Positions 1 through 7,389 of a stretch of 64,000 nt of DNA are shown here, piece after piece. Below the pieces are notes generated by a model, which was not told where the DNA came from, did no database searches, and was given only the letters and a program-made list of their open reading frames with translations. Every line of letters starts with the position of its first letter. The first letter of the stretch is position 1. The position numbers and the translations under genes were made by a program. Source of the DNA: Streptococcus gallolyticus (lineage in GTDB: Bacteria > Bacillota > Bacilli > Lactobacillales > Streptococcaceae); contig JAIMFC010000007.1 of the NCBI GenBank assembly GCA_019794795.1, positions 62,001 to 126,000 on the forward strand, given 5' to 3'.

Positions 1-643
1 CAATCGTTCCTGTTCCTGAGTTCAAATCCGCATAGCCATTATTTTGCGTTAATAGGGCACCACAGAGAGAAATCAAGCCATTTGATAGCATATAGCCGTA
101 AATTTTCATGCGATCTACATTGATACCATTGGCCTCACTCATGGGAATATTATCCCCCGTTGAACGCAAAGCCAAACCAACTTGAGTCTTCATCAAGAGA
201 GTCAAAAGACAGATAACAGCAGTAACAAAGATCGCTCCAATGACTAGAACCGCTCCCGTTTTGTCCAATCCCAAATCACGTAATTGCGTCACTAATGTCG
301 TTTGACGTAGCAAGGCAACATTGGCCTTACCCATGACTTTCAAGTTGATAGAATAGAGTCCAGTCAAAGTGACAATCCCTGTCAGCAAGGCTGGAATTTT
401 TAATTTAGTGTGTAAGCAACCTGAGATCAAGCCTGCTCCCATACCGCCTAGAAAGGCAAGTCCTGTTGATAGAAGAGGATTGAGTCCATTGACAATTCCT
501 ATTGCGCAAATAGCAGCCCCCAAAGGATAAGCTCCTTCTGCTGTCATATCTGCAATGTCTAAAATACGAAACGTTAAATACACACCGATAGCCATAATTG
601 ACCATAACAAACCTTGTGATAAGCTTGATAAAATAAGATCCAC
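1..643 (-). CDS. ABC transporter permease, TrpY-like (truncated by window edge)
   Basis: Inner-membrane permease of an ABC importer of the TrpXYZ type (permeases that work with ABC_sub_bind/DUF534 receptors). It starts at a GTG (641-643) six bases after an AAGGAG ribosome binding site and reads on without a stop to the window edge, so about 214 codons are present. The translation opens with MDLILSSLSQGLLWSIMAIG and contains FRILDIADMTAEGAYPLG and VMGKANVALL. It aligns through its whole visible length with the complete permease at 43448-44317 (FRILNFPDMTTEGSFPLG, LMGRANLGLL). It lies downstream of two receptor genes on the same strand; the matching ATPase would be beyond base 1. The substrate is probably an aromatic amino acid, inferred from the paralogue and from the tyrosine-rich leader upstream. 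Confidence 0.88.
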   Translation of the reverse strand, partial: MDLILSSLSQGLLWSIMAIGVYLTFRILDIADMTAEGAYPLGAAICAIGIVNGLNPLLSTGLAFLGGMGAGLISGCLHTKLKIPALLTGIVTLTGLYSINLKVMGKANVALLRQTTLVTQLRDLGLDKTGAVLVIGAIFVTAVICLLTLLMKTQVGLALRSTGDNIPMSEANGINVDRMKIYGYMLSNGLISLCGALLTQNNGYADLNSGTGTI

Positions 644-684
644 AATATACTCCTTAAGATACAAGTCTGTAAAAACTCAAAGCA

Positions 685-897
685 AAAATAGGGAAACTGA
701 CGAAGTGCCAATAGACACTAGGAAGGCTCTTCTTTTTTGCAAAAAGTTTCAGACGAGTTCAATTCTAAGATACGAGGGCGTATAGAAATCCGTATGAAAA
801 TAGGAAAACTGACGAAGAAACAAGGTTTCTAGGAAGTTTTATCTTTTTCACTAGGATTCTAGCCCGAGTTCAGTTACATAAGATACAAGGGCATATA
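685..897. repeat. Two tandem ~100-bp imperfect repeats in intergenic DNA
   Basis: The 452-bp gap between the permease and the receptor genes holds no convincing gene. Unit A (685-784) and unit B (797-897) share the opening AAAATAGG-AAACTGACGAAG, a short central hairpin (GTG..CAC in A, GAAAC..GTTTC in B), then CTAGGAAG or TAGGAAGG. They end in matching CGAGTTCA..TAAGATAC.AGGGC.TATA. Divergence is concentrated in the middle. This looks like a dispersed intergenic repeat present twice; identity to a named family cannot be checked here. Confidence 0.6.
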
Positions 898-916
898 ACC
901 CGATTACAATTCACCT

Positions 917-950
917 GGAGCTGGGCTCAAGTCCAACTCCTAAATTTATT
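917..950 (-). repeat. 34-bp hairpin repeat, copy 1
   Basis: On the minus strand this reads ATAAATTTAGGAGTTGGACTT followed by GAGCCCAGCTCC. It is an imperfect palindrome (GGAG.TGG.CTT / GCCCAGCTCC). The same element, two bases different in the loop, occurs in plus orientation at 20038-20071. It has no U-tract, so it is more a mobile or REP-like hairpin than a plain terminator. Confidence 0.55.
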
Positions 951-1036
951 TAAGCTAGAATTGCAAGACGCAGTGGTTGATTGGTATCTTTGTTCGCTTT
1001 TCAAGCTTCAAAGATAGCCTAATCAACTGTGCGGGG

Positions 1037-1081
1037 GTGGGAAAACGAACTCTTTGCTAATTGCTATGAGTTCTTTCCCAC
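1037..1081 (-). terminator. Long hairpin after the downstream receptor gene
   Basis: Arms 1037-1052 and 1068-1081 pair (GTGGGAAA..GAACTC with GAGTTCTTTCCCAC), 14 bases after the receptor stop codon. There is no run of T after it. It may terminate poorly, act as an mRNA 3' stabiliser before the permease gene, or be part of an intergenic repeat that continues to about 970. Confidence 0.45.
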
Positions 1082-1095
1082 TCCCTTATTTCTAT

Positions 1096-2067
1096 TTATT
1101 TGTCTACAGAGATGCTGGATACATCAACGCCCAGTTTTTCTGCCATGTCTTTGTTGACATGTAACTCTACCATTTCAGGATATTCAACAGCTAATGTAGC
1201 TGGGTCTTGCCCTTTCAAAACTTTAACAGCCATTTTAGCTGTTTGGCGACCAAGTGCCTCATAGTTAGTGCCGTAAGTCAAGAGACCTCCTGCATCTACC
1301 ATATCTGTCGAACCGCCAATAACAGGTACCTTGCTGGCAATGGACAATTCGCCAATCATGGTCATAGTTGAAGCCACTGTATTGTCTGTCGGAACAAAGA
1401 CTGCGTCTACGTCCTTCATCAAACTACTAGCCGCATCCTGTACATCATTGGTTGAGTTAATCCCCTTCCTCTCAACAGTGTAACCAGCTTTTTTCAAGAG
1501 TTTTTCAGCCTCTGCTACCTGCACTTCTGAATTGCGTTCACTGGTTGTATACAAAATGCCAACTTTTTTAGCATTTGGAAGAGCTTGTCCTAGTAGCTCT
1601 ACTTGCTTATCAATTGGTGCCTGGTCACTCGTACCTGTCAAAAGACCACCTGGTTTTTTAATGGAATTAACTAAGTCTGCTGAAACAGGATCTGTCACAG
1701 CTGTGAAGAGAATTGGAACTTCCGTTGAAGCCGTTGCTAAACTCTGAGCAGACGGTGTCGCAATCGCCAAGACCATGTCATTATCTCCTACCAATTGCTC
1801 CGAAATGGTTTGCAAGTTAGCTTGGTCACCTTGCGCATTTTGATAATCTAAAATTAAGTTATCCCCTTCTTTGTAGCCTGCTTTTTCTAATTCTGCTACA
1901 AAGCCTTTGCGTGCAGCTGAGAGAGAATCATGCTCCATATATTGCAAAATCCCAACTTTAACAGAGTTTGAATCTGCCTTTTTCTCACCTGAAGAACAAG
2001 CAACCAATGCCAGACCGCTGATCGCTACAAGACTCGTTACTGCTAATTTTTTTACCCATTTATTCAT
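1096..2067 (-). CDS. TrpX-like ABC substrate-binding lipoprotein (second of tandem pair)
   Basis: Extracellular receptor of the ABC_sub_bind (DUF534) family, 323 residues. A lipoprotein signal peptide ends in LVAC, so Cys24 should be lipidated and hold the protein on the outer face of the membrane. The mature part has the family hallmarks VGILQYMEHDSL near the start, FTAVTDPVSADLV and a VGILYTTSERNSEVQV segment. The start is preceded by TAGGAG. It follows its paralogue at 2084-3043 by 16 bases and precedes the permease after a 452-bp gap. The two receptors differ throughout, so this is an old duplication. Substrate is inferred as an aromatic amino acid from the leader; the sequence alone does not prove it. 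Confidence 0.85.
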   Translation of the reverse strand: MNKWVKKLAVTSLVAISGLALVACSSGEKKADSNSVKVGILQYMEHDSLSAARKGFVAELEKAGYKEGDNLILDYQNAQGDQANLQTISEQLVGDNDMVLAIATPSAQSLATASTEVPILFTAVTDPVSADLVNSIKKPGGLLTGTSDQAPIDKQVELLGQALPNAKKVGILYTTSERNSEVQVAEAEKLLKKAGYTVERKGINSTNDVQDAASSLMKDVDAVFVPTDNTVASTMTMIGELSIASKVPVIGGSTDMVDAGGLLTYGTNYEALGRQTAKMAVKVLKGQDPATLAVEYPEMVELHVNKDMAEKLGVDVSSISVDK

Positions 2068-2083
2068 CTATTTTCTCCTACAT

Positions 2084-3043
2084 TTACTGATTCAAAGCCT
2101 TGATTGTTTCTACATCGTAACCAAGTGCTTTCGCCATATCTTCATTGACAGCAATTGCTGCTACTTTGGGTTCTTGGACTGGCAAGTCCGCTGCCTTATA
2201 ACCCTTGAGCATTTTGACAGCCATTTCTCCTGCTTGGACACCAATACCGTGAAAGTCAACACCGTAAGTGAAGAGGACACCTTCAAGGTAGGCTTCATCA
2301 CTTCCGATAGCTGGAATCTTTTTAGCCTTCAAGATTTCTCCAATGGTGGAAGCCGTTGAGGCAACCGTATTATCTGTTGGTAAGTAAAGGGCATCTACTT
2401 GACCTGCTAGAGATGTCATAACCTGCTGTACATCATTGGTAGTGGTAACGGTCTTGACGACTACTTTGATACCAGCTTTTTCCAAGGCTTTTTGTGCTGC
2501 TTCTGCCTGTACTTGTGAGTTCACTTCGCTTGAATTGTAGAAGATTCCTACCGTCTTGGCATTTGGCACCACTTTTAAGAGCATATCAATCTGTCCAGTC
2601 ACATTTGTCGCATCAATGGAACCTGTCATATTGCCACCAGGTTTTTCCATAGAATCTACTAAGCCCGCCGATATAGGATCTGTCACGGCTGTAAAAACTG
2701 TTGGCGTATCCGCATCTACATTGAGAAGGGCCTGCGCTGCTGGTGTCGCAATCGCAAAGTTAACATCATGTTCACCTGCCAATTGCTCTACCATAGTTTG
2801 GAGATTGGCTTGGTCGCCTTGAGAATTTTGATAGTCAACTGTTAAATTTTTACCTTCCTTGTAACCTGCATCTTCCAAAGCTTCTAAAAATCCCTCACGC
2901 GCTGCTGTCAGAGCACCGTGTTCTGCGTACTGGATAATTCCAACGCTAACTTTATCAGACTTCTCCTTGGAAGAAGAACAGGCAGCTAAAGAAAATGCTG
3001 ACAAAAGTGCAAAAGTAGCAAGAGTAAACTTTTTAAATTTCAT
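2084..3043 (-). CDS. TrpX-like ABC substrate-binding lipoprotein (first of tandem pair)
   Basis: Second DUF534-family receptor, 319 residues from the chosen start. A longer frame opens at 3085, but the ATG at 3043 has GGAGA seven bases upstream and begins a clean lipoprotein signal (MKFKKFTLATFALLSAF ... LAAC, Cys22). Family motifs are VGIIQYAEHGALT, FTAVTDPISAGLV and VGIFYNSSEVNSQVQ. It is the first gene after the attenuator leader, so its expression should respond most directly to that switch. Two receptors for one permease suggests either two related ligands or dosage. Confidence 0.85.
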   Translation of the reverse strand: MKFKKFTLATFALLSAFSLAACSSSKEKSDKVSVGIIQYAEHGALTAAREGFLEALEDAGYKEGKNLTVDYQNSQGDQANLQTMVEQLAGEHDVNFAIATPAAQALLNVDADTPTVFTAVTDPISAGLVDSMEKPGGNMTGSIDATNVTGQIDMLLKVVPNAKTVGIFYNSSEVNSQVQAEAAQKALEKAGIKVVVKTVTTTNDVQQVMTSLAGQVDALYLPTDNTVASTASTIGEILKAKKIPAIGSDEAYLEGVLFTYGVDFHGIGVQAGEMAVKMLKGYKAADLPVQEPKVAAIAVNEDMAKALGYDVETIKALNQ

Positions 3044-3111
3044 AGTAAAATCTCCATTTCTATTTTCAAAATGTGAAAAATCCATTTCAGAAGAAGAATT
3101 GTATAAAAATA

Positions 3112-3141
3112 AGGACCGTTAGATAAAATCTAAACGGTCCT
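3112..3141 (-). terminator. Attenuator terminator of receptor/permease operon
   Basis: On the minus strand AGGACCGTT-TAGAT pairs with ATCTAACGGTCCT, with one bulged T, and is followed by TTATTTTTA. It lies 68 bases before the first receptor ATG, so it must be read through for expression. Its 5' arm is the partner of the antiterminator segment at 3188-3196. Confidence 0.85.
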
Positions 3142-3286
3142 ATGATTTCACTGTAAACGAAAAACAGAAAAATAATCTCAGTGCCCATTTAGATTTCATC
3201 TAGTGGGCACAGCTTAAATAACCACAGCCACATAGATACAAACTTTCGTTTCTGTGTTTGCATCCATGTAAACATGTCTACAAACA

Positions 3287-3370
3287 CTATCTAAAGTAGC
3301 TGTAGTAATAAGAATGCTTGGCTATTTTAAGCTGACAATTCTGACTCATCTGAGTTTCTCTCTTTCTCAT
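3287..3370 (-). CDS. Leader peptide with Tyr-codon run
   Basis: A 27-codon frame starting 12 bases after the predicted transcription start. It ends with codons for S-Y-Y-Y-S-Y-F-R then TAG (TAT TAC TAC AGC TAC at 3296-3310). A second in-frame ATG, eight codons in, has an AGAGAG stretch upstream and may be the true start, giving 20 residues. Four of the last seven sense codons are tyrosine. It sits inside a leader that ends in a terminator, which is the usual position of a sensing peptide. No function other than sensing is expected. Confidence 0.62.
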   Translation of the reverse strand: MRKRETQMSQNCQLKIAKHSYYYSYFR

Positions 3371-3388
3371 TTTTATTAGGTTAGTAAA

Positions 3389-3417
3389 ATAATAAAACTT
3401 TTCAATAGCTTTGTCAA
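3389..3417 (-). promoter_or_regulatory. Promoter of receptor/permease operon
   Basis: TTGACA (3412-3417), a 17-base spacer and TATTAT (3389-3394). A start near 3382 gives a leader of about 340 bases to the first receptor gene. Confidence 0.8.
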
Positions 3418-3474
3418 GGAATTTTATGAATAAATTTACTTTTTTTGAATAGAGGTGCTAGATAATGCATAAAA

Positions 3475-3498
3475 TCCCCATGCTATTCGGCATGAGGA
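3475..3498 (-). terminator. Terminator of the ribose operon
   Basis: TCCTCATGC, loop CGAATA, GCATGGGGA, then TTTTAT on the minus strand, shortly after the rbsB stop codon. Confidence 0.85.
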
Positions 3499-3516
3499 CT
3501 TTGTTTCTGGGAAATC

Positions 3517-4485
3517 TTACCAGTTGTATTGGTCAACATTGTCTTTAGTAACAAGATAAATCGGAGACACTGTTACTTTTTCTACTTTTTTACCTTGATA
3601 GTGATCAATGGCTGCCTGGATAGCAATTTCACCCATTTTTGCTGGTTGTTGGGCAATTGTTGCAGAAATGTCGCCTTTTTTAATGGCTTCATGGGCATCT
3701 GGTTGTCCATCAATTCCTACAATCAAGACATTTTGTAAACCTGCAGATTTAACAGCTTGAGCAGCACCCAACGCCATTTCATCATTTTGAGCAAAGATAA
3801 CTTGAACATCTTTATTTCCTTGAATCATGTTTTGAGCAGTATTCAAGGCTTTTGCACGGTCAAAGTTGGCAGATTGACTTGAAAGGACGTCTAATTTTGC
3901 TTTAGCAATTTCGTTGAAACCTTTACCACGGTCAACTGTTGCAGATGCTCCTGGTACACCTGACAATTCAAAGGCTTTGGCCTTTTCACCAAGTTCTTTG
4001 ACAACGTATTCTGCCGCCATTTTTCCTGCTTCTACGTTATCTGAAGCAACTGTTGTCAAGACTTCGCCACCTTCACTACCACGGTCAATCAGAATAACTG
4101 GAATATTGGCACTGTTGGCTGATTTGATAGCTGTAACAATAGCTTTAGAGTCAACTGGGTTGATCAAGATGGCATCCACATTTTGACTGATAAAGTTTTG
4201 AACATCATCTGCTTGACGAGCAGCATCATCTTGGGCATCTGTTACTTTGACAGTAACGGATTCTTGACTAGCAAATGTATCAATCCCATCTTTCATGGCT
4301 ACAAAATAAGGGTTATTTGTCGTTGATAGGGATACACCTAACTTCAAATCCTTAGCTTCTTTTTGAGGAACTTCCTTGTTTGATTGATTGGATGAATTGC
4401 CAAGTCCTGTTTTACCACAGGCACCGAGAGTAAGAACAAGTGACATACCGAGGGCTAAAACGCCTAATTTTTTTCCAAATTTCAT
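3517..4485 (-). CDS. rbsB: D-ribose-binding lipoprotein RbsB
   Basis: Periplasmic-binding-type receptor (peripla_BP_4 fold), 322 residues. It delivers ribose to RbsAC on the outside of the membrane. A signal peptide ends in LGAC, so Cys23 is the lipid-attached residue. Typical RbsB segments are LGVSLSTTNNPYFVAMKDG, VILIDRG, IFAQNDEMALGA and IVGIDGQPDA. Last gene of rbsRKDACB, 68 bases after rbsC and followed by a terminator, the usual place for the most abundant component. Confidence 0.93.
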   Translation of the reverse strand: MKFGKKLGVLALGMSLVLTLGACGKTGLGNSSNQSNKEVPQKEAKDLKLGVSLSTTNNPYFVAMKDGIDTFASQESVTVKVTDAQDDAARQADDVQNFISQNVDAILINPVDSKAIVTAIKSANSANIPVILIDRGSEGGEVLTTVASDNVEAGKMAAEYVVKELGEKAKAFELSGVPGASATVDRGKGFNEIAKAKLDVLSSQSANFDRAKALNTAQNMIQGNKDVQVIFAQNDEMALGAAQAVKSAGLQNVLIVGIDGQPDAHEAIKKGDISATIAQQPAKMGEIAIQAAIDHYQGKKVEKVTVSPIYLVTKDNVDQYNW

Positions 4486-4553
4486 TGGGAACTCCTTTAT
4501 GATAAATTCTATTAGATACTGAATATGAGTGATTTCTCATATTGCTGCCTAGT

Positions 4554-5495
4554 TTATTTTGCTACCTTCAAACGGTCAAGTAAGACGGCTATTAAAATCA
4601 CAATCCCTTTGACAACCTGTTGCCAGAAAGCTGAAACTCCGATGATGTTCAAACCATTATTCAACACACCAATAATCAGGGCACCAATCAAGGTACCGAG
4701 AATGCGCCCCTTCCCTCCTGAAAGGGATGTTCCACCAAGTACAACTGCTGCAATGGCATCCATTTCATAACTAGCACCTGCTGTTGGCTGCGCTGAATTC
4801 AAACGTGACGTGATAATCAAACCTGAAATAGAAGCCATCATACCAGAAATAGTATAGATAATAATTTTAACCTTGTTTAACTTAACACCTGAGATATACG
4901 CCGCTTTTTCATTACCTCCTAAAGCGTAAATAGATTTCCCAAAGGCTGTTTTGTGTAACAAAATATACAAAATAACAAAAGTAAGGAACATGAGAATGAC
5001 GGGAAATGGAATCCCCACAACATAGCCCTGTCCCAAAAATTGGAAGAGGAAGCTATCTGACAAACCTGCTGTGATTGGATTTCCGTTAGAATAAACCAGG
5101 GTCGCTCCTCGGAAAATAGTCATGGTAGCCAAGGTTACAATGAAGGGAGCCAATTTCCCAAAAGAAATAAAGAGTCCATTCAGCATTCCAAAGATACCAC
5201 CCATGCAGACGGCAAGGACAATAGCAATGCCTACTGGCATCCCTTGGCCAATCAAACCTGCACTAAGAGCACTAGACAGAGCCAAGATTGAACCAACTGA
5301 CAAGTCAATTCCTCCCGTCAAGATAACAAAGGTCATTCCAAAGGCAATGAAGCCATTTGCAGTTACCTGCAAGAGCAAGTTGAGCAGATTATTGGTCGTT
5401 AAGAAATTTGGATTGATAAAGGTAATCACCATCATCAAGCCAATCAAGGCAATCAGAGTGGTCAACTCTGGCATATTTTTTACGATATTTTTCAA
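4554..5495 (-). CDS. rbsC: Ribose ABC transporter permease RbsC
   Basis: Membrane permease of the BPD_transp_2 family, 313 residues with about eight to ten hydrophobic spans. Family motifs include GMTFVILTGGIDLSVGSI and the cytoplasmic GGNEKAAYISGV loop that contacts the ATPase, with AVVLGGTSLSGGKG near the C-terminus. It begins directly after rbsA with almost no gap, consistent with translational coupling. Confidence 0.94.
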   Translation of the reverse strand: MKNIVKNMPELTTLIALIGLMMVITFINPNFLTTNNLLNLLLQVTANGFIAFGMTFVILTGGIDLSVGSILALSSALSAGLIGQGMPVGIAIVLAVCMGGIFGMLNGLFISFGKLAPFIVTLATMTIFRGATLVYSNGNPITAGLSDSFLFQFLGQGYVVGIPFPVILMFLTFVILYILLHKTAFGKSIYALGGNEKAAYISGVKLNKVKIIIYTISGMMASISGLIITSRLNSAQPTAGASYEMDAIAAVVLGGTSLSGGKGRILGTLIGALIIGVLNNGLNIIGVSAFWQQVVKGIVILIAVLLDRLKVAK

Positions 5496-5496
5496 C

Positions 5497-6975
5497 TTAT
5501 TTTCCTCCTGTTGCTAGCTGCATGACTTTTTCTTGACTAGCTTCTGCGCGACTCAATTCACCATTGATTTTCCCTTCATGCATGACCATGATACGGTCGC
5601 TGACTCCCAGCACTTCTGGCAAATCAGATGATACCATGATAATCGGTACACCTCTGTCAGTCAACTCATTCATTAATTGATAAATTTCACGTTTGGCTCC
5701 GACATCCACACCCCGAGTAGGTTCATCTAAAATCAATACTCTTGGTGCGATGCCAATCCATTTAGCTAGCACTACTTTTTGTTGGTTGCCTCCCGATAAA
5801 TTCCCCACTTCCAAATCAGGTGTCCCAGATTTGATAGCTAGGCGATCAATCAATTTTTGTACAAAAACGCGACTTGTCTTTTCATCAAAAATCCCATTCT
5901 TGCTAAAGTCTTTGGTAGATGGCAAGGTCATATTATCCTTAATACTAAAATCTAGTACCAAGCCCTCATCTTTTCTATCTTCTGTCAAAAACCCAATTCC
6001 CTGCTGAATAGCCTGATAGGGACTTGCAATATTGACTTCCTTTCCGTCAATCTTAATCGTGCCAGCCGCCTTCTTGTCAATGCCAAAAATAGTTCGCATG
6101 ACTTCAGTTCTTCCAGCTCCCATTAGACCAGAAAAACCAAGAATTTCTCCTTTTCTTACCTGGAAGGAAACATCTGTAAAGCCCTGTCCACTGAGTCCCT
6201 CCACTTCAAAAGCCACTTCTCCAATTTCAGATGTTTTTTCAGGATAGTAATCTTCTAATTCCCGACCAACCATTTTTCTGACTAGTTCATCTGTGTCCGT
6301 CAAGGCTGTCACCTTGGTGTCCACTACAATACCGTCTCGCATAACGGTGATTAAGTCTGTAATCTTAAAAATTTCTTCCATACGGTGAGAAATATACACA
6401 ATTCCCACACCTTCTTTTTTCAAACTATCAACAACTTGGAAAAGGTGCTCTGTTTCTCTATCTGTCAAGGCAGCCGTTGGCTCATCCATGATAAGAATAG
6501 ACAGTTGATTAAGCAAGCTTTTGGCAATCTCAATCATTTGCTGCTGACCAACCGAAAGTGTTCCAATAGCGACATCAAGCGGAATAGTTACTCCCAAGCG
6601 GCGGAAAACTTCTTCTGCCTTTGCCCGCATTTTTTTCTCTTGCAATAAGCCAAACTTATTCTTCATTTCACGTCCCAAGAAAAGATTTTCCAAGACTGTC
6701 ATATCTGACCATGTATTCATCTCTTGGTGGATAAAACTAATCCCAAATTCTTCAGCCTCTTGAGGATTTGAAAAGGTTCGCTCAACTCCATCAATCAAAA
6801 TAATACCTGAACTAGCTGGAAATAGCCCCGTCAAAATATTCATCAGAGTTGACTTACCAGCACCATTCTCCCCCATTAGCGCGTGGACTTGACCAGATTC
6901 TAAGGTCAAATCAATCTTTTCCAGCACATGGTTAGAACCAAAGGATTTGGAAATATCCTTCATATCAATTTTCAT
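5497..6975 (-). CDS. rbsA: Ribose ABC transporter ATP-binding protein RbsA
   Basis: Double ATPase of the sugar-import class, 492 residues. The first cassette has Walker A GENGAGKST, signature LSVGQQQ and Walker B ILIMDEPT. The second has the degenerate Walker A GLMGAGRTE typical of RbsA/MglA, with signature LSGGNQQK and Walker B LILDEPT. It powers ribose import with RbsC and RbsB. It follows rbsD by 15 bases in the operon. Confidence 0.95.
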   Translation of the reverse strand: MKIDMKDISKSFGSNHVLEKIDLTLESGQVHALMGENGAGKSTLMNILTGLFPASSGIILIDGVERTFSNPQEAEEFGISFIHQEMNTWSDMTVLENLFLGREMKNKFGLLQEKKMRAKAEEVFRRLGVTIPLDVAIGTLSVGQQQMIEIAKSLLNQLSILIMDEPTAALTDRETEHLFQVVDSLKKEGVGIVYISHRMEEIFKITDLITVMRDGIVVDTKVTALTDTDELVRKMVGRELEDYYPEKTSEIGEVAFEVEGLSGQGFTDVSFQVRKGEILGFSGLMGAGRTEVMRTIFGIDKKAAGTIKIDGKEVNIASPYQAIQQGIGFLTEDRKDEGLVLDFSIKDNMTLPSTKDFSKNGIFDEKTSRVFVQKLIDRLAIKSGTPDLEVGNLSGGNQQKVVLAKWIGIAPRVLILDEPTRGVDVGAKREIYQLMNELTDRGVPIIMVSSDLPEVLGVSDRIMVMHEGKINGELSRAEASQEKVMQLATGGK

Positions 6976-6990
6976 GAATACGTGTCCTTT

Positions 6991-7389
6991 CTAGAGGATG
7001 ACTCCTGATTGTAGAATAATATTTGAATACGGTGTATTTTCACCAGTTCGAATGACTGCTTTTACTCCGTGATTCATGGCTTTCAAGGTTTCGTGACTAA
7101 CAAATTCAATATCTACTGTATCGTCTAATTTCTCAAGAATTGCTGCTAATTGTTCTGGATTGGCTGTTTTAATTTCTTCCGCCAAGACGACTTTTTCCAC
7201 TAGAATATGTTCTAAGTAAACATCCAAAACTTCTTGGAAATTCGGATGACCTGCTTTCAAAGCCAAGTCAATTTTTGGAGTTTCTGTTGGTACAGGTAAG
7301 CCCAAATCACCAATGCAAACCTGATCTGTATGTCCTAAATCATCCGCCAATTTAGCTAAATTACTATTCAAAATCCCATGTTTTTTCAT
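6991..7389 (-). CDS. rbsD: D-ribose pyranase RbsD
   Basis: Cytoplasmic mutarotase converting ribopyranose to ribofuranose, the form used by ribokinase. It has 132 residues, normal for the family. The catalytic His20 is in LGHTDQ, followed by the conserved GDLGLPVP. Its start overlaps the end of rbsK by 26 bases, so translation is probably coupled. Confidence 0.94.
   Translation of the reverse strand: MKKHGILNSNLAKLADDLGHTDQVCIGDLGLPVPTETPKIDLALKAGHPNFQEVLDVYLEHILVEKVVLAEEIKTANPEQLAAILEKLDDTVDIEFVSHETLKAMNHGVKAVIRTGENTPYSNIILQSGVIL

Larger units (their letters stand above)
3100..3382 (-). promoter_or_regulatory. Attenuator leader with tyrosine-codon peptide and alternative hairpins
   Basis: An untranslated leader of about 340 bases precedes the first receptor gene. 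In order it holds a 27-codon peptide (3287-3370), a hairpin GTGTTTG..CAAACAC just after it, a strong hairpin at 3181-3210 (GTGCCCA..TGGGCAC) and a U-tailed terminator at 3112-3141. The 3' arm of the middle hairpin contains AAATCTAAA (3188-3196). This is an exact complement of TTTAGATTT (3126-3134) in the 5' arm of the terminator, so the two form a ready antiterminator. A further TTTAGAT (3289-3295) lies in the last codons of the peptide and can compete for the same partner. No T-box core is present. The architecture fits ribosome-mediated attenuation by tyrosine; the exact pairing order is inferred. Confidence 0.68.

Noticed and set aside
917-950. Simple terminator for the permease or receptor genes
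   Set aside because: No T run on either side, and the same element occurs elsewhere in opposite orientation, so a repeat is more likely.
3287-3370. T-box explanation for the leader at 3100-3382
   Set aside because: No GGTGGNACCGCG-like core and no stem I motifs; the Tyr-codon peptide explains the sequence better.
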